Shown here one piece after another: positions 23,931 through 35,896 of a stretch of 64,000 nucleotides of DNA (positions are counted from its first letter, which is position 1; each line of letters opens with the position of its first letter). The notes under the pieces are model-generated. The model did not search any database. It worked only from the letters and a program-made list of their open reading frames with translations, and was not told where the DNA came from. The stretch is from NCBI RefSeq assembly GCF_028769735.1, contig NC_088177.1:10666599-10730598 (forward strand). The letters are read 5' to 3'. The translations under genes and the position numbers were made by a program. Source of the DNA: Zonotrichia leucophrys gambelii. Lineage: Eukaryota; Chordata; Aves; Passeriformes; Passerellidae.

Positions 23931-25184
23931 CTTAAAGACAGACATTAAACAGCTGCTTTTCTGAAGAAACAGCAGGAACACAACAGGATTTAATTCACTT
24001 GCAGTGTAAAGCTGCCTGCAATAATCACAAAATAAAGACCTGCCAATGGAGAAATCATTTAAGGCATCTTGAAGAAACATAAAATACAAGACACTAACAA
24101 CAATATCCTGCACATATGGTTTTCTTGAGTTTTATTCCTGTGCACAGGTTATAGATGGCTTTTCAAAATTAAAAGCAATAACAGAGCTTCTCAATAAATC
24201 ACAATCCAGAAGTTACTGGTGAACATATTATGGCAAAATCTGCCTTGATGCCAGCAAATAACTTCTCCTAGGAGTTCTTGCACTGAGCCTCTCTCTTCTG
24301 GATATATAAAAATATACTTTCTATACTATATCCCAGTGGTATATATTAGATTGTACTTCTTCCACTCCCATACTCACAATCTCCTGTTTATGTTTATAGA
24401 AATCCTGGGGCTTACACAAGTTCTTGGGAAGAAAGAAGAGGTCTGTGTGGATCCCAGCAGCACAATGCCAATTCCAACTGCAGCCTGTGACACAGACACC
24501 ACCTGGCTGTTCCTGGGGCAGGGATACAGCAATTTGCTGCTCTTCAGAAGATGTTTTCAGCTCTTACACTGGACTTTGTTTTGCATTAACCTGCAGGATA
24601 TTAAAACTTCAGCTCTTTCTTGTCAGATCCCCTTTGAGTCAATACAAATTCAAGGTTCGACTTTCTTAAACTGTGTCATTCCTCCTGAAAAACTGCTTGA
24701 CAGTGACCCTAGGAAGAAAAATGTATTTTCCACCATGAAGTGCCACATTTCTCTTTTTATTAATCACTTCTTGATCTTAATAATACAAGAAGTAGTGTCA
24801 GAATAGCTGACAACTTCCACAGCTTTGGCACTGATGCTACTCAGATGATGAAAGGCCTGTCCACTGGCAACACCTGAGAGGTTCAATATATTGTATTTCC
24901 ACAAATCCTGCAGACTTTCTGAAAAACCCACCGTGCACATTGTAACCAGAACTCCTGCTAAACCTCACAGATTCTTCTGATTCCTCTCTTTCAGGAACTG
25001 TAATTTTCAGAAGTTGTCATATGTGTTTCAAAGTCTGACAGAGAATAAACTGGCCTGAATGCTTGTTTTGCTATTTTAATTAAAGCCAAGCTTCAAATGC
25101 TTACATTTTCTTTAAAAATGCATAAAACTATGAATTAAATATATGCATTATTACTCATCAAACTGTTTATTCCTGTACTGATTT

Positions 25185-25200
25185 TATATATATACACACA
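25185..25200. repeat. (TA)n(CA)n dinucleotide repeat
   Basis: Five TA units running into three CA units. Confidence 0.8.
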
Positions 25201-26026
25201 GGTTAAATATTCATATGTTCCTTCTCCCTTTCAGACTATCATAACTCTCAGTTCCCTATTCTCCTGCACTGGTGTTTCAATGTGCACTGTAGAAGTTGAA
25301 GATCATTTAGGTAAAAGCATCCTTAGGGACCTCTGTCTAAAAATTCCAAATTAAGTGGTTTTTTTCCTATATTAGTAGTGGAGAGCTGTCCATATGCTTA
25401 TGTTAAGCCTGACAGATCTTTGATTACCCCTTAGCTTGTAGTTATGCAGCTCTAATGCAGTTTAGATACATTCCATAGTTGTTAATGGCTCAACACACTG
25501 AGACCTTGAAGAATAACAAGCAAGGTTATTTAGTAATGTAACACAGTAAAATAAAATAGACTTCACCATGTGTGCAAAAGTAGTAAATGCTTTGCTGATT
25601 TTAAGGCATATGTTTCTTTAAAGTTCTCAGAACATAAATGATTTAACTGCTACAAACACAAAATCACAAGCCAAATTCACTGCAAACCTCACAAACTGCA
25701 ACAAATAGGTGAAGGCACAAATTGCTGGCAATTAGGAGTTTGCTGAAGAGGGCATTTAGGGGAATTGCGCTGATTCAGAGAGATGAAATGCAAATCTCAG
25801 GCGCTGCACGCCCAGGGCACTGCACCTGAGCCCGAGCTGAAGCACAGCATCAGCAAGTCCTGCCCAGCACAGGGACCTGAGGGTGCTGGAGCACAGCAGG
25901 GAGCCTGGAAGTGAGCAGGAACTGGGCCCCTGTGCCCCCTCTGAGGTCCTCCCACAGTGCAGTCAGAAAAGCCAGCACTGACTGCACCAGTCCTGCTTCA
26001 CGTGCACACCTGAGGCACTGGCAAAC

Positions 26027-26303
26027 TGTAGTGAGTCCTATGTATTGGATAAGTGGGTCTTAGCTATTCTAAATGAGCTACAGCTGTGAAGTCCTTGGTT
26101 GGGCAGCAGCTGTGGCTCGTAAAGATAGCTGGGATAAAAAGGGGTGGGTCGAGAGTACAGGAGGAGTTGCTGTTGAAGTTATGGGGAACTGTGCTGCAGA
26201 GAGGAACTGCATGGTAGAAAACCAGCCAAGAAGGTATGGACTTTAAGAATATAATAACAACAGTATGGGACTTGAGAAATATGAAATACAACAAGATATC
26301 ATT
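26027..26303 (+). repeat. 5' LTR of the miniature element
   Basis: Starts TGTAGTGAG and ends near ATATCATTA, just before ATTGGTGACC. TATA-like GATAAAAAGG begins at 26133-26134. Compared with the 3' LTR it has lost about 13 bp after TGTAGTGAG and gained an ACA triplet in the AATAATAACA stretch. Confidence 0.88.
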
Positions 26304-26306
26304 AAT

Positions 26307-26324
26307 TGGTGACCCCGATGTGAT
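26307..26324 (+). promoter_or_regulatory. Primer-binding site, tRNA-Trp type
   Basis: TGGTGACCCCGATGTGAT lies just inside the 5' LTR. Seventeen of 18 bases fit the complement of the tRNA-Trp 3' end, the primer of avian alpharetroviruses. It marks where minus-strand DNA synthesis would start. Confidence 0.88.
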
Positions 26325-26332
26325 GGAGGTAT

Positions 26333-26427
26333 GCAGCCTGCGAGCTGTAGCAGCCTGAAGAGCTGTGGAAGATAGGTGTAGCAGCCTGAGAGCTGTAGGA
26401 CTGTGGGAAAGGCAGCCTAGAGCTGCA
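26333..26427 (+). repeat. Leader tandem repeat (GCAGCCT…GAGCTGT)
   Basis: Four units start GCAGCCTG or GCAGCCTA at 26333, 26350, 26381 and 26412 and continue with GAGCTGT or GAGCTGC. The last three are spaced exactly 31 bp apart. In a retroelement this is where packaging and dimerisation signals would sit, so a repeated leader could bear on RNA packaging; that is inference. Confidence 0.8.
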
Positions 26428-26436
26428 GAGGAACAT

Positions 26437-26449
26437 AAAAAGGGGGAAA
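26437..26449 (+). promoter_or_regulatory. Polypurine tract
   Basis: AAAAAGGGGGAAA is directly followed by the 3' LTR start (TATAGTGAG, with TG changed to TA). In LTR elements this site primes plus-strand DNA synthesis. Confidence 0.88.
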
Positions 26450-26733
26450 TATAGTGAGAGCCTCTGTAAAATCTATGTATTGGATAAGTGGGTCCTAGCT
26501 ATTCCAAATGAGCTACAGCTGTGAAGTCCTTGGTTGGGCAGCAGCTGTAGCTTGTAAAGATAACTGGGATAAAAGGGGTGGGCTGAGAGCCCTGGTGGAG
26601 CCCCTGTGAAGTCACGAGGAACTGTGCTACAGAGAAGAGCTGCATGGTAGAAAACCAGCTAGAAGGTATGGACTTTAAGAATATAATAACAGTATGGGAC
26701 TCTAGAAATATGGAATACAACAAGATAACAACA
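26450..26733 (+). repeat. 3' LTR of the miniature element
   Basis: 284 bp, TATAGTGAGAGCC…GATAACAACA. TATA-like GGGATAAAAGG lies near 26566-26576. The outer end CA abuts the GCAAAC duplication. Confidence 0.9.
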
Positions 26734-26739
26734 GCAAAC

Positions 26740-27118
26740 TGGGGAGGGCAGCTTCACCCAAAGAGTGTCCCACTGCCCCCATGTGTCCTGTGTCTTTGTG
26801 GCACTGCAGGATGGCGGTGGTTACCCTAAGGAAAGCCCAGGCCACAGCTGAATGAGCACTGGCAGGAGCATCATTTCAGCTCCTGGAGATGAACGCGGCC
26901 CAGAGAGGATGTTCAGGGATGGGCATGGACTAAAAAGTCCTGTGAGTTAGGAAACCTCCATCTGCTGAGTTTCCTCCCTACCAATGTATTCAGGCTGTGG
27001 AGTTGTCTGAGCTGTGGCCAAGGGCTGGGGGCTTTGGTGAGGTACCTCTGCCAGGATCACAGTGCCACTTCTGTAGGGGCAAGCTGGAACTGAAAGGTGA
27101 TGATTTACAAGCCAAAGG
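26740..27118. other. unique non-coding DNA
   Basis: Moderately GC-rich, with no recognised repeat, exon or regulatory motif. Confidence 0.5.
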
Positions 27119-27185
27119 GAATTCCAGAACTGTTAGAGTTTGAAGGGACCCCTGAAAATCATCTAGTCCTATCTCAAGTACAATA
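27119..27185 (-). mobile_element. CR1-like 3' end fragment, minus strand
   Basis: ATTCCAGAACTGTTAGAG, GTTTGAAGGGACCCCTG and AAAATCATCTAGTCC resemble a decayed reverse-complement CR1 tail. The following 200 bp do not clearly continue it. Confidence 0.6.
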
Positions 27186-27401
27186 CAGGAGGAAAGGAGC
27201 ACAGTTGAAGGTCTACAGAGCACAACACACAGAAATCCTACACGGACTCAGTTGAGCCAACACACAAATGGAACACAATAGCTGTCCCAGCCTTGGCAGG
27301 CAGGAATGCCAACTCCTTACCAGTCCTGTTAGCAATCCTGGTCTCAGGACAGGCACACATCAAATCCCAGACTGCTGTGCAAGTGGCAGAAACTTCCCTA
27401 C

Positions 27402-27925
27402 AGAGTCACGCAACCTCCTGGGCTGGGAGGGACACACAGGGATGAGTGTGTCCTGGCCCTACTCAGACACTCCAGGAGTCTGTGCCTGATACCATTGTCC
27501 AAATGCTCCTGGAGCTCTGGCAGCCTTGGGGCTCTGACCATTCCCTATTCAGTGCCCAACCACCCTGGGGGGAAAGAACCTTTCTCTAATATCCAATCTA
27601 AACATTCCCTCAGGTCCTGTCACTGGTCCCCACAGTGAAGAGGTCTGGTCTGTCCTCCTCTATCCCTCATTAGGAAGCTGTAATTGTAATTGTGATGAGT
27701 TTCCCCTCAGTCTCCTCTCCTCCAGCTGAACAGACCAAGTGCCCTCAGCAATTCCTCTCATGGCTTCCCCTCAAAGCCCTTCACCATCCTCATGGCCTCT
27801 TTTGGATGCTCTCTGATAACTTGATAATCTTTCTTATGTGCACAATACTCAATGTGAGGCCAGCCCAGAGCAGAGCAGGACATTGGCCTCCCTGACCTGG
27901 CCATGCTGATACATCCTAGAAGTTG
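27402..27925 (-). mobile_element. CR1 LINE fragment, minus strand, about 520 bp
   Basis: Begins AGAGTCACGCAACCTCCTGG (CR1 tail in reverse) and continues through AATGCTCCTGGAGCTCTGGC, CCCAACCACCCTGGGGGG, CTAATATCCAATCTAAAC, TCTCCTCTCCTCCAGCTGAA, CCTTCACCATCCTCATGGCC and CTCAATGTGAGGCCAGCCCA. This covers the 3' UTR and the end of ORF2 (reverse transcriptase) on the minus strand. It is the longest CR1 segment in the window, but its reading frame is broken. The next 150 bp may be a further decayed extension. Confidence 0.93.
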
Positions 27926-30900
27926 CCTTTAGCAAGACCTAATCCATGAGAAGTCTTTCTTTCCACTCCAGGATAAGCCAGGGCTGCACTTAGCATCCAG
28001 CTGTTGGTGTTCATGACTGCTTGAGCCTCTGTGCTGTGCGTGCAACGTCCCCTGCCCTCAGAGCAAGGGGGGTTCACCGGCCACTGGCAGGAGGAATAAT
28101 TTTGTTGAGATTCAGTCTATAGCTAAAATAAGCTGTAACACAAGCCAGGCTCAAGGGAAATCCATTCAATGAGCAGCTTGAACAAATCTGTGTTCAATTA
28201 ATGTAGCTTTTCAAACAGTGTGACAGTGTTTGTGCTCTGAGAAGATGGTTAAGACATTGCTGCCACCAATCATTACGGCTGCTCTCCTTCCTCTCGGGAA
28301 GCAGTGTCAGTCCAGGAAGGGAGCACAATTAGCAGTAACAAGAGAGTATGTGGGGGAGTGCAGGATGAAAGGCAAAACTGAAATTGCTGTTGAGGCATTC
28401 CTTCGGAGAAAAGGAACTTATAAAGAGAGGATGAGGACACAGAGGTGAAAGATGGAAAAAGGGGGAAAAGATAAAACCTTCTGAAAGGAGAGAAGGGAAA
28501 CATATGGAGGGAAATCAAACAGAACCTGGAACCAGAAGAATGAAAGACATTATTCTGCAATGCATTGTATTCAGGTAGCCTTGTTTTAGGTAAATTGTGT
28601 CTCCTGTTGTCTTGCCCTGCCCTCCTTGCCACAACTGCCCACTTGTCCCATTCAACTGGCAAAGATGAGAAATAGCACCAAGGCACAGCATGGATATTAG
28701 TGAACAGCTTTTTTCTGCCAGATATAATGTCCAGGGCTGAACTCTGCCCCATTTTCTTCGATTCACTACTCACACTCTCTGTCCTGTCCCCAGACACTTG
28801 TTTTCAAAAAACCTTAGGGAGTTTGCCCTCTCAAACTGTGCTGCCCCTCCCTCTGCTTTAGCTGCAATTAGCAAACAGGTTCCAGGTTATTAAAGGAGGA
28901 TTGACAAACACACAGAGGGCCTGACAGATGGACTAATTATATAAACCTTATTTCCTCAGGCATCCAGGCTGAAAAGAGGACAAACCATGAGCAACACGAA
29001 TCATGCTGGGAGTAAAGAGAAAGTGTGTGGGTAGGTGGCTGAAGGGATGTGGGAGCAAGGGAATACAAGAGGAAAGAAATTGCTGTAAGGGAGTTGAAAG
29101 GGACAGGAATGAGCAATAGAAAGTGGTGATGTTACTGGAAGGGGTCTGGAGTTACGTGTCAGGAAAGGCAGCTGGTTTTGAAAGGAGAGTGTGTTACCTG
29201 GAGCTGTAAAGATGCTCTGTAACCACAGGAGAGCCCTGGGAGAAAGAGTTTGCTGGGAATGTGATCCAGGAAGTAATAAAGGGAGCACAAGAAGTTGGAG
29301 GATAAGGTTAAGGACAGAGAAGCTGTAAATAACTGCTGAAGTCTTCAAGGGATGAAGAAAAAATGAAGAACAGAATAAATTTCTCCTTAGTGCAAAGTGA
29401 GATTCACCGAATTCGATGTTGCTATGGTGATTTAGACCACCTGAGGACCCAGGTTCAACTGTTTAAGGCAATGCATATAATTATTCTTTTTATTTTCACA
29501 AATAGTTATTTCAGCCTCTTGCTTATATATAATGTGTTTTATAATTCAGAACTCTGCCACAGTTCAACAGCTGGCTGAGGTATTTGCAATAGCAAAAGCA
29601 GTAGCAGCCTTGACTGGAAAGGTGCAAATAAGAAGTGTGTTATGAAACAAAGGCCCTTTACAACTTAAATGGCATCTGAAAAAAATGTGGTAATTTAACA
29701 GGTAAGTATAAAAGAGGAGAGAAGTAAAATGCAGTCTTTAGAAGATTGGTTTCATTTGAAAATTAAAGAAAGGACAGTAACAAAGGATAGAGAGTTTTGT
29801 TATCCAGCATAGACAGCAGGGATCCAAGAATCCAGCATTACTAGAAACTTCTACAACTTCTGATAAGTTATTTAAACCCCTGTGCTTCTGTTTCACAACT
29901 TGCATAATTGCTGGAACTAAACTTACCCGAAGGATGCATTTTGAGACTTCAGTAATAATTCCTAAGTGCTTTCAAAAGCACTACATCATGTAAGTGAAGA
30001 ATGTCATTATTAAAATTGTGCTTCAGAAATCATCACTAACAAGGGTTTGTTATACAGCTAGAACTGCACCAAAGACATTATTAGCTTGCAAATCACAAAG
30101 CTCCCATTGACTCAGGAGAGCAGCAGGGACAGAGCTGTGCTACAAGGGGAGGGCAGGGACACCCAGCATGAGAGCAGAGGAGCCATTGCTGGGCTGGGCA
30201 GGGGCAGTGTGGCCATGCTGAGGTCCCATGGGCTTGGTGCCCCTTCTGGGACCTCACAGTCACAGTTATTCTGTTCTCAGGTGGTATTTTTAGAAGAGGA
30301 ATTTGTATGAGTTTAGAGTTCTGGGACACTTTCCTTTGCATGGATGTTGGTTTGGTACAGTCAGTGGCTTCATGTGATTGAAAAAATATGATGTGATGTT
30401 CACATGATTGAGAAAACCTGTCAAGAGGCATTTCAGAAGACAGCCAGAGACAATATAGAGAGGGAGCTTTATTTAGGAGCAACGAGGAGTGTATGTAAAA
30501 TTTAGCAGAAACATTATGTGAAAAGCAAGCCTGCCTCCATTCCACTTTGCAGAGAAAGGAATTAAGGCTGTTAGAAAAGGAGTATTCTCTAAGAGAACAC
30601 AGTTTGTTTCCTGTAAACTCTAATACTCTGAAATCCTAGCAAAGCTGCTTGGGAGTTGGAACAGCTCTACACAAGTTATTTCCTCTCTCTAACATGCTTG
30701 TCCCACATGCAGGACAAATGTTCCTGTAACCTGCTGCCAGCTTTATGTAAACACTGAGGTGAGTGATTGTGTAATTCGAGGTCACTGGATGCCACGAGTG
30801 CCTGCTAATGTGAAAAGCTTGTTAGCTGTCTAGATGTCTGGCATTGTTTAACCAGCTTTGTCTACCAACTCAGACAGAAAAATCATCACCTTCCCCAAAA

Positions 30901-31811
30901 GAATCTGAGAAGAGGCATTGTCTTCTGCAATAGATATGTAATGTTTGTCTTCCAAGATCCCAGTATTTCAAAGCATCCAAAGTATGTTGTGCAAAGACTA
31001 AGCTTTGTACTTAGTTCAGTCTTTTTTAAACTTCTCTCATAGCCAAGTAGGGCAAAAAGAGTATTTTGGAAAATAATATTGAAAAGATTTAAAATTCTTC
31101 CTCTGGTCTGCAAGTTTCATCAACAAAGACAGATGCAACTAAGCCTGAGTTGTATTTGTAGGGCACATATTACATATGCATGAACTGAAAAGCTCACCAA
31201 GACACACAACAGTGCTGAGCCAGCTGAAGGGTACAAGTTGATTTTGAATCCAGACACAGTTAAAAATCTAAGTGTTCCCACCTTCTATGAAAGGTGTTAG
31301 GAGCATTCTTCAACTCAAAAGCTGAAGTTGTTGGTTCAGCACTCTGTCTGCAGCGCAGGTACGTGCCAAACCTTCACAGCCAGCATGGCTCCTGAGGGAG
31401 ATGCATCACTCTGCCTAAGAACCACATATTCCTGCAGACAGCATGGTTATATCCTTGATTTACCTCTTCCAGGACAGCTTTCTGGAGCAAATGACAAATG
31501 CTTGCCCTGTGCTCATAAATCTTATCTAAGTTTACTCCAATTGGTCGCAATGGAAGTACATAAACTGCTTCATTTAACCCTGATGCATAGAACACAGCCA
31601 GGATCCAAAGCCAGTTTGGTGTTCTTTTACAAACTATTTATTTACCCGTGGTAGAGATAAAAATGGGACACTCCACAGGGACTCACTGCTGCTGTTGGGG
31701 CCCTTCACCCCCTTCAAGAAAAACCTACTGGTGAAGGTGAAACAAACTACAGAGGAGATACCAAAGGGACTGTAAACAGAATGACTGCAATTAGGCTGAA
31801 GTTTTACTTTC
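27926..31811. other. mostly unique non-coding DNA
   Basis: The first 150 bp may be decayed CR1. The rest holds no recognised repeat. Between about 28370 and 29350 the plus strand is purine-rich, which creates long minus-strand open frames with Ser/Pro/Leu-rich translations (28273-28797, 29001-29348). These are judged compositional. Confidence 0.45.
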
Positions 31812-31970
31812 ATACAATCATAGAGCATCTTGAGTTGGAAGAAACCTACAAGGATCATGGACTCCAACCCCTGTCCTGCACAGGCACCCCAACAATCCCA
31901 CCCTGTGCCTGAGAGCACTGACCAAACACTCCTGGAGCTCTGACAGCTTTGGGGCCACAACCATTCCCTG
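31812..31970 (-). mobile_element. CR1 LINE fragment, minus strand
   Basis: ATACAATCATAGAGCATC, TTGAGTTGGAAGAAACCTAC, ATCCCACCCTGTGCCTGAGA and AACACTCCTGGAGCTCTGAC match the reverse complement of a CR1 3' end. It is the same subfamily as the copy at 27402-27925, which shares the last two motifs. Confidence 0.92.
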
Positions 31971-34900
31971 TAATTCAAGACCTGGAGTGCTTCCTGTCTC
32001 AAACAAGCCAGCACCCACTCCTCATCACTGCTTCTTTTTGGCTGTCGTGTCCCTTACAAAACCATAAAGATTCATAGAGAATCCTCTATTTGTCCATGCA
32101 GAGAAAAGTCTTGAGGGTTAGTCAGAAGAAACAAAAGCTGTTTTCAGGGTGTATTTCAGATAAAATATATCATTGTTTAACTTAAAACAGCTCCTCTTGC
32201 CTCAGCCTGGGCCACAGAGTCACTGATGAGGCTGTGCCCTGGTCAGGTGGTGGCTGGGCCCTGTGCCTCCCTTTAAACCTCCTCCCACCTCCCTGTCCCT
32301 TCCCTCCTGCCCCAGCTGCTGCCCCTCAGCCCTGCCAGGCACTGCACAGCACACCAGGGCATCAGAGCATCGCTGCTCTAATATTTAGAAATGCCAGAAC
32401 ACTTCTAAGGAAGGTGCATAAATACTGGGTGGGTTTGGCTAAAGGCTCTCCCCCAGTGCCCCTTCACAGAATCTTTCAGGTGAGACACCTTTAAAGCTAG
32501 AAAGTGAAGTTTAAAATAAAAAGTATTCATTGTGTTCTGGAGAAAACAAGGCATAGGAAAGTCACTGCAATCAATCCAAACTTCTTCCTGTTAAAATCTA
32601 ACCCTGTCTTACAGCTTTGTTTTGTTATTTTTCTCAGATCTCCAGATTCATCTTGCAATAATGTGCTCTCTCCCCAGAGAGCGAGCCAGTGCCTTTCATC
32701 AGCAGCAGCCCTCCAGAAGTTCCACTTAGCTCACAAAGCAAACACAATGTTTGGCATAATATTTTAGAAAGGTCATACTGTGCTTCCTAACTTAATGGCC
32801 ATTTATATTGCTTTACAACATTCAGATTCACACTCTGCTATCAAGTGGAGCCATGCCATCTAAAAATAAATGCTTAAAAGCTAAATAAAAAAAATGCCCT
32901 AGATACCTGGGTTTGGAAATGCTTTCTGCTTATCTGAATGCAAGTTCTGATGCCCTTCTGGAGTCCTTTAACTTCAGGGCAGGCCCACTGAAAACAGCAG
33001 GGCTGATGCTGAGGCTGTTACTCACAGATAGTGCCACAGGTTCCAAAATACCCATAGTCACCCTCACATGATCCCCAGCAGAGCATCTACGTACACATCT
33101 TGAATTGAGTTTTTACTTTCCCAGCTCCCCATTGGAAGCTGAAAGGGTATCAATGACACAGGACAGTGAGGCACAGAGAAATCCATAGCACACCTGTGTC
33201 ATATCCCAGACAGGAACTGGTGCCAATCCATGGATCTGGAGACCACACCACTTCCATACAGGCTCTACCTGCTGGCACAGGTACCTGGGCACAAACAGCT
33301 CAAACTCTAACATTTCCCACCTGAGTGTTACCTTACCTGCAGTATTTGCAGTGACTCCCTGTCCTTTGGGAGGGAATCTCTCCAAATGCCACTGACCCAG
33401 TGTTGGCTTCCTGATTTGCATTGCTTATACATATTTCACTTTAGTGCCTTTCAACCACTGCCAAATCTTTGAAAACTGCAGTGTGCCAAAACTGTAGGCA
33501 ATCCACACTGACAATTTCACAGGTCTGGGAATCCTCCCTTCCTCATTTGTTTCCACTTATTCAAACTACAGGTTCTCACTCACTTGCATATGAAGATAAA
33601 GCAAACCAATTATTTTCAAATATGCACATTCACCATTAGGCTTTCCAGGGGATGTTAAAAACCCCCTCTGCTTTATGAAGAAGTATGATATAAAGCTGGG
33701 AATTGGCACATCAATACCACAGTAGATCAGAAAAGGGTACCCAAAATGAAAAAGCATAATTTTTCTCTTTTTATATTACTTTTATATAGCTATGCTATGT
33801 AATTATCTGTTATTTTAAAAATCTCCATTTCCTACCAAAGGATGATAAAGGTTAGATAAAATGCAAAAGTGCTATTGTAAGTCCATATTTTAATTTGCAA
33901 GGCCCAAATTTACTCTGCCATGCAGTTACTTCTGTATTTCTTATCCTATGAAAGCTGAATTTCGGTTTTGCTGATATCACAGCAGAATCTGTATGAAATC
34001 TGTCTTAAATTTAACATGTTTGACACTAATTTCAAGTCTCCATTTTTCCTTTGCCATAATTATGGAATGGTGATTAAGGAATGCATACAAAAGGCTATGA
34101 GAACATTCATCCCAAATCCAGAAGCAGCAGGGGCCATGTGGAATTTTTCTGCTAGAGTTGCACTCGTGATCATGAGACACATCTTGGGCAGCTCCACTCA
34201 GCATTTTTCCCTCTGCACCACTGTTCAGACTTCTAAACTTCTGACTCTTTGATCTTGCCTAAAATAGCGACAGCCAAATATGCCAAGGACTTTTTCAGGT
34301 GGTGGCTCCTTCCTCACACTATATCAAGAGCCATTCCATTAACTTGGTCTGCACAGCACTGGGGGTGGAAGATAAAACTGGAACTGTTTCTCCTCTTTGC
34401 ACTAAACAGCAGAAGTAAAAACCACAACAAATTTCTCCAAGGGTTGTCCTTCCAGAGAGAAAAGTGACAGCAGCTGTCCCACCACTGGCTGTGCAGTGAC
34501 TGGGTGATGTTCTACTCAAAACAGAGTCTGCCCTGACACAGAACAAACAAATATTTTCAAATAAAATAACTTCTTCCCTGCTATGAATAAGAGACAAACA
34601 CTGCAACATTCCCAAGTTAGCTGCACAAATCAGGGAAGTAACAGTTGTGCTAAATTATTTCATCCCATAAATTCTCTTCCTTTGGGAACAAACTACTTTC
34701 AGTATTTACTGTTTAAATAACTACATCATATTCTTCCGTGAACAGTGAGAATAAACCAGAAATCAGATGCATGGCCATTCCCTGTCACATTTTTGTGGAT
34801 CCATAATGAAATATTTGAGAAACTGTATTTGCTGCCTCTGATCACAGTTGTTATGTTCATTAGTAGACACATTCCCAAGTAAACTCTCAGCCACACTGCC

Positions 34901-35896
34901 AGTTAAACCTACTTACTTATGTTTGGGAGCTAATTAATAGTAAATTAACATTCTGAATTCAATGCATATTTCTCATCCATACATTACATTTATCTCATGG
35001 CTGGCATTTCAGAGGAATTTTTTGTGAAATTATTTTCATCTAACAAAAGAAGCTACTAAAATGGCCTTTGTGCTTTGTTTTGTGGTGTCACTGAAAGGCA
35101 TCTTTCAGGATAATTTACCAAATATTTTCAAAGAACATTTTTCCCCTTCTCATATTTGTAGTAGCTGTCTACACTGCATTAGCACCAATAGAAGTGTTGT
35201 CAAAAACTGGAAAAATAACCCCTTCAAGCTCCTAATTCATTTCACCCTTGCCTGTTGCCACTCCTGGGCTGGTATTTCTCCTTTCTACCTCCCAGGCCAC
35301 CAGATGTGATAAAAGGAAGCCAAATGAAATCATATATGCATCAGATAAATAGCTGTACCTAAGACAGATTTTTTTGTTTGGCCTATTAAAACATTTACAT
35401 GGTAAAAATGAATTAAAACAATTACTCCTGACATGCAAGAGTAAAAAAGAAGTTAAAGAACAGCTCCAGAAAACCAGAAAAGAGTCATAATTGTGTGTCG
35501 GGCATTCATGCTAATTTATTGACAGAAAGCTTTGTTCCCTAAGCTTTCTGCTGGCCAGTATTTTTCCATAGTTTTCATAGATTTATCCAGTTTCTTCATC
35601 AATTTGCTTCTCTATTTGTGGGCCATGAAATATTTCCAGGTCCAGACTGAGTCCAGGTCCCAGGTGGCTGCGTGTCCCTGAGATATGTAATGAAGGAGCA
35701 CATGGTAAATCACTTTTGTGAGAGGAAATTCTGCAGCAGGGCCAAGTGAAATCTGCTGTTTTCTTTGCCCAAGAAAAGCAAGTTCCAGGCTGCTGGAAAC
35801 AGGGAGAATCCAAATTTGGGGCCTGGTAAAACTGCAGTGGTGAAAGGTACTTTCTTGACTTGTGCTGAATAGCACCTGGGTGCAGTGACTGGGCTA
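31971..35896. other. unique non-coding DNA, no gene seen
   Basis: A GC-richer patch at 32190-32370 is flanked by AT-rich DNA. I could not assign it to a promoter, exon or repeat. No open frame over 108 codons. Confidence 0.45.

Larger units (their letters stand above)
21486..26020. other. unique non-coding DNA with a CpG-dense block
   Basis: No supported exon. Contains the CpG-rich block 22050-22480 and a 33-bp tandem duplication at 22889-22954, both listed separately, poly-T at 23913-23930, and a TA/CA run at 25185-25200. The 183-codon open frame at 22988-23539 has no recognisable domain and no support as a gene. Confidence 0.45.
26021..26739 (+). mobile_element. Complete miniature LTR element (TRIM-like) with 6-bp TSD
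   Basis: A 707-bp element (26027-26733) between perfect direct repeats GCAAAC at 26021-26026 and 26734-26739. Order: 5' LTR 26027-26303, primer-binding site 26307-26324 (TGGTGACCCCGATGTGAT, one base from the tRNA-Trp site used by alpharetroviruses), a repeat-rich leader, polypurine tract 26437-26449 (AAAAAGGGGGAAA), 3' LTR 26450-26733. The polypurine tract abuts the 3' LTR exactly. Internal DNA is 146 bp with no coding potential. Both LTRs keep TATA-like GGGATAAAA. By eye the LTRs are about 90% identical; the 5' copy lacks 13 bp near its start. This is the architecture of terminal-repeat retrotransposons in miniature: non-autonomous, needing proteins from a helper ERV. Alternatively it is one deleted provirus; finding more copies would decide. 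Small open frames in the LTRs are incidental. Confidence 0.92.

Noticed and set aside
24645..24665. GGTTCGA, similar to a tRNA B-box
   Set aside because: No A-box at the right distance and no cloverleaf could be formed.
26064..26723. Two similar 74-76-codon minus-strand frames that look like a duplicated gene
   Set aside because: They are antisense readings of the two LTRs of one miniature element; the similarity is LTR identity, not gene duplication.
28273..28797. 174-codon minus-strand frame
   Set aside because: Same purine-bias effect as the neighbouring frame. The translation resembles nothing and is low-complexity in its second half.
29001..29348. 115-codon minus-strand frame with a signal-peptide-like start (hydrophobic Leu-rich segment at residues 7-27)
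   Set aside because: The plus strand here is strongly purine-rich, so its complement encodes Leu, Ser, Pro and Phe by composition. There is no domain and no conserved partner.
32190..32370. GC-rich patch considered as a CpG island
   Set aside because: It is rich in C and G but nearly free of CpG, so it is not an island.
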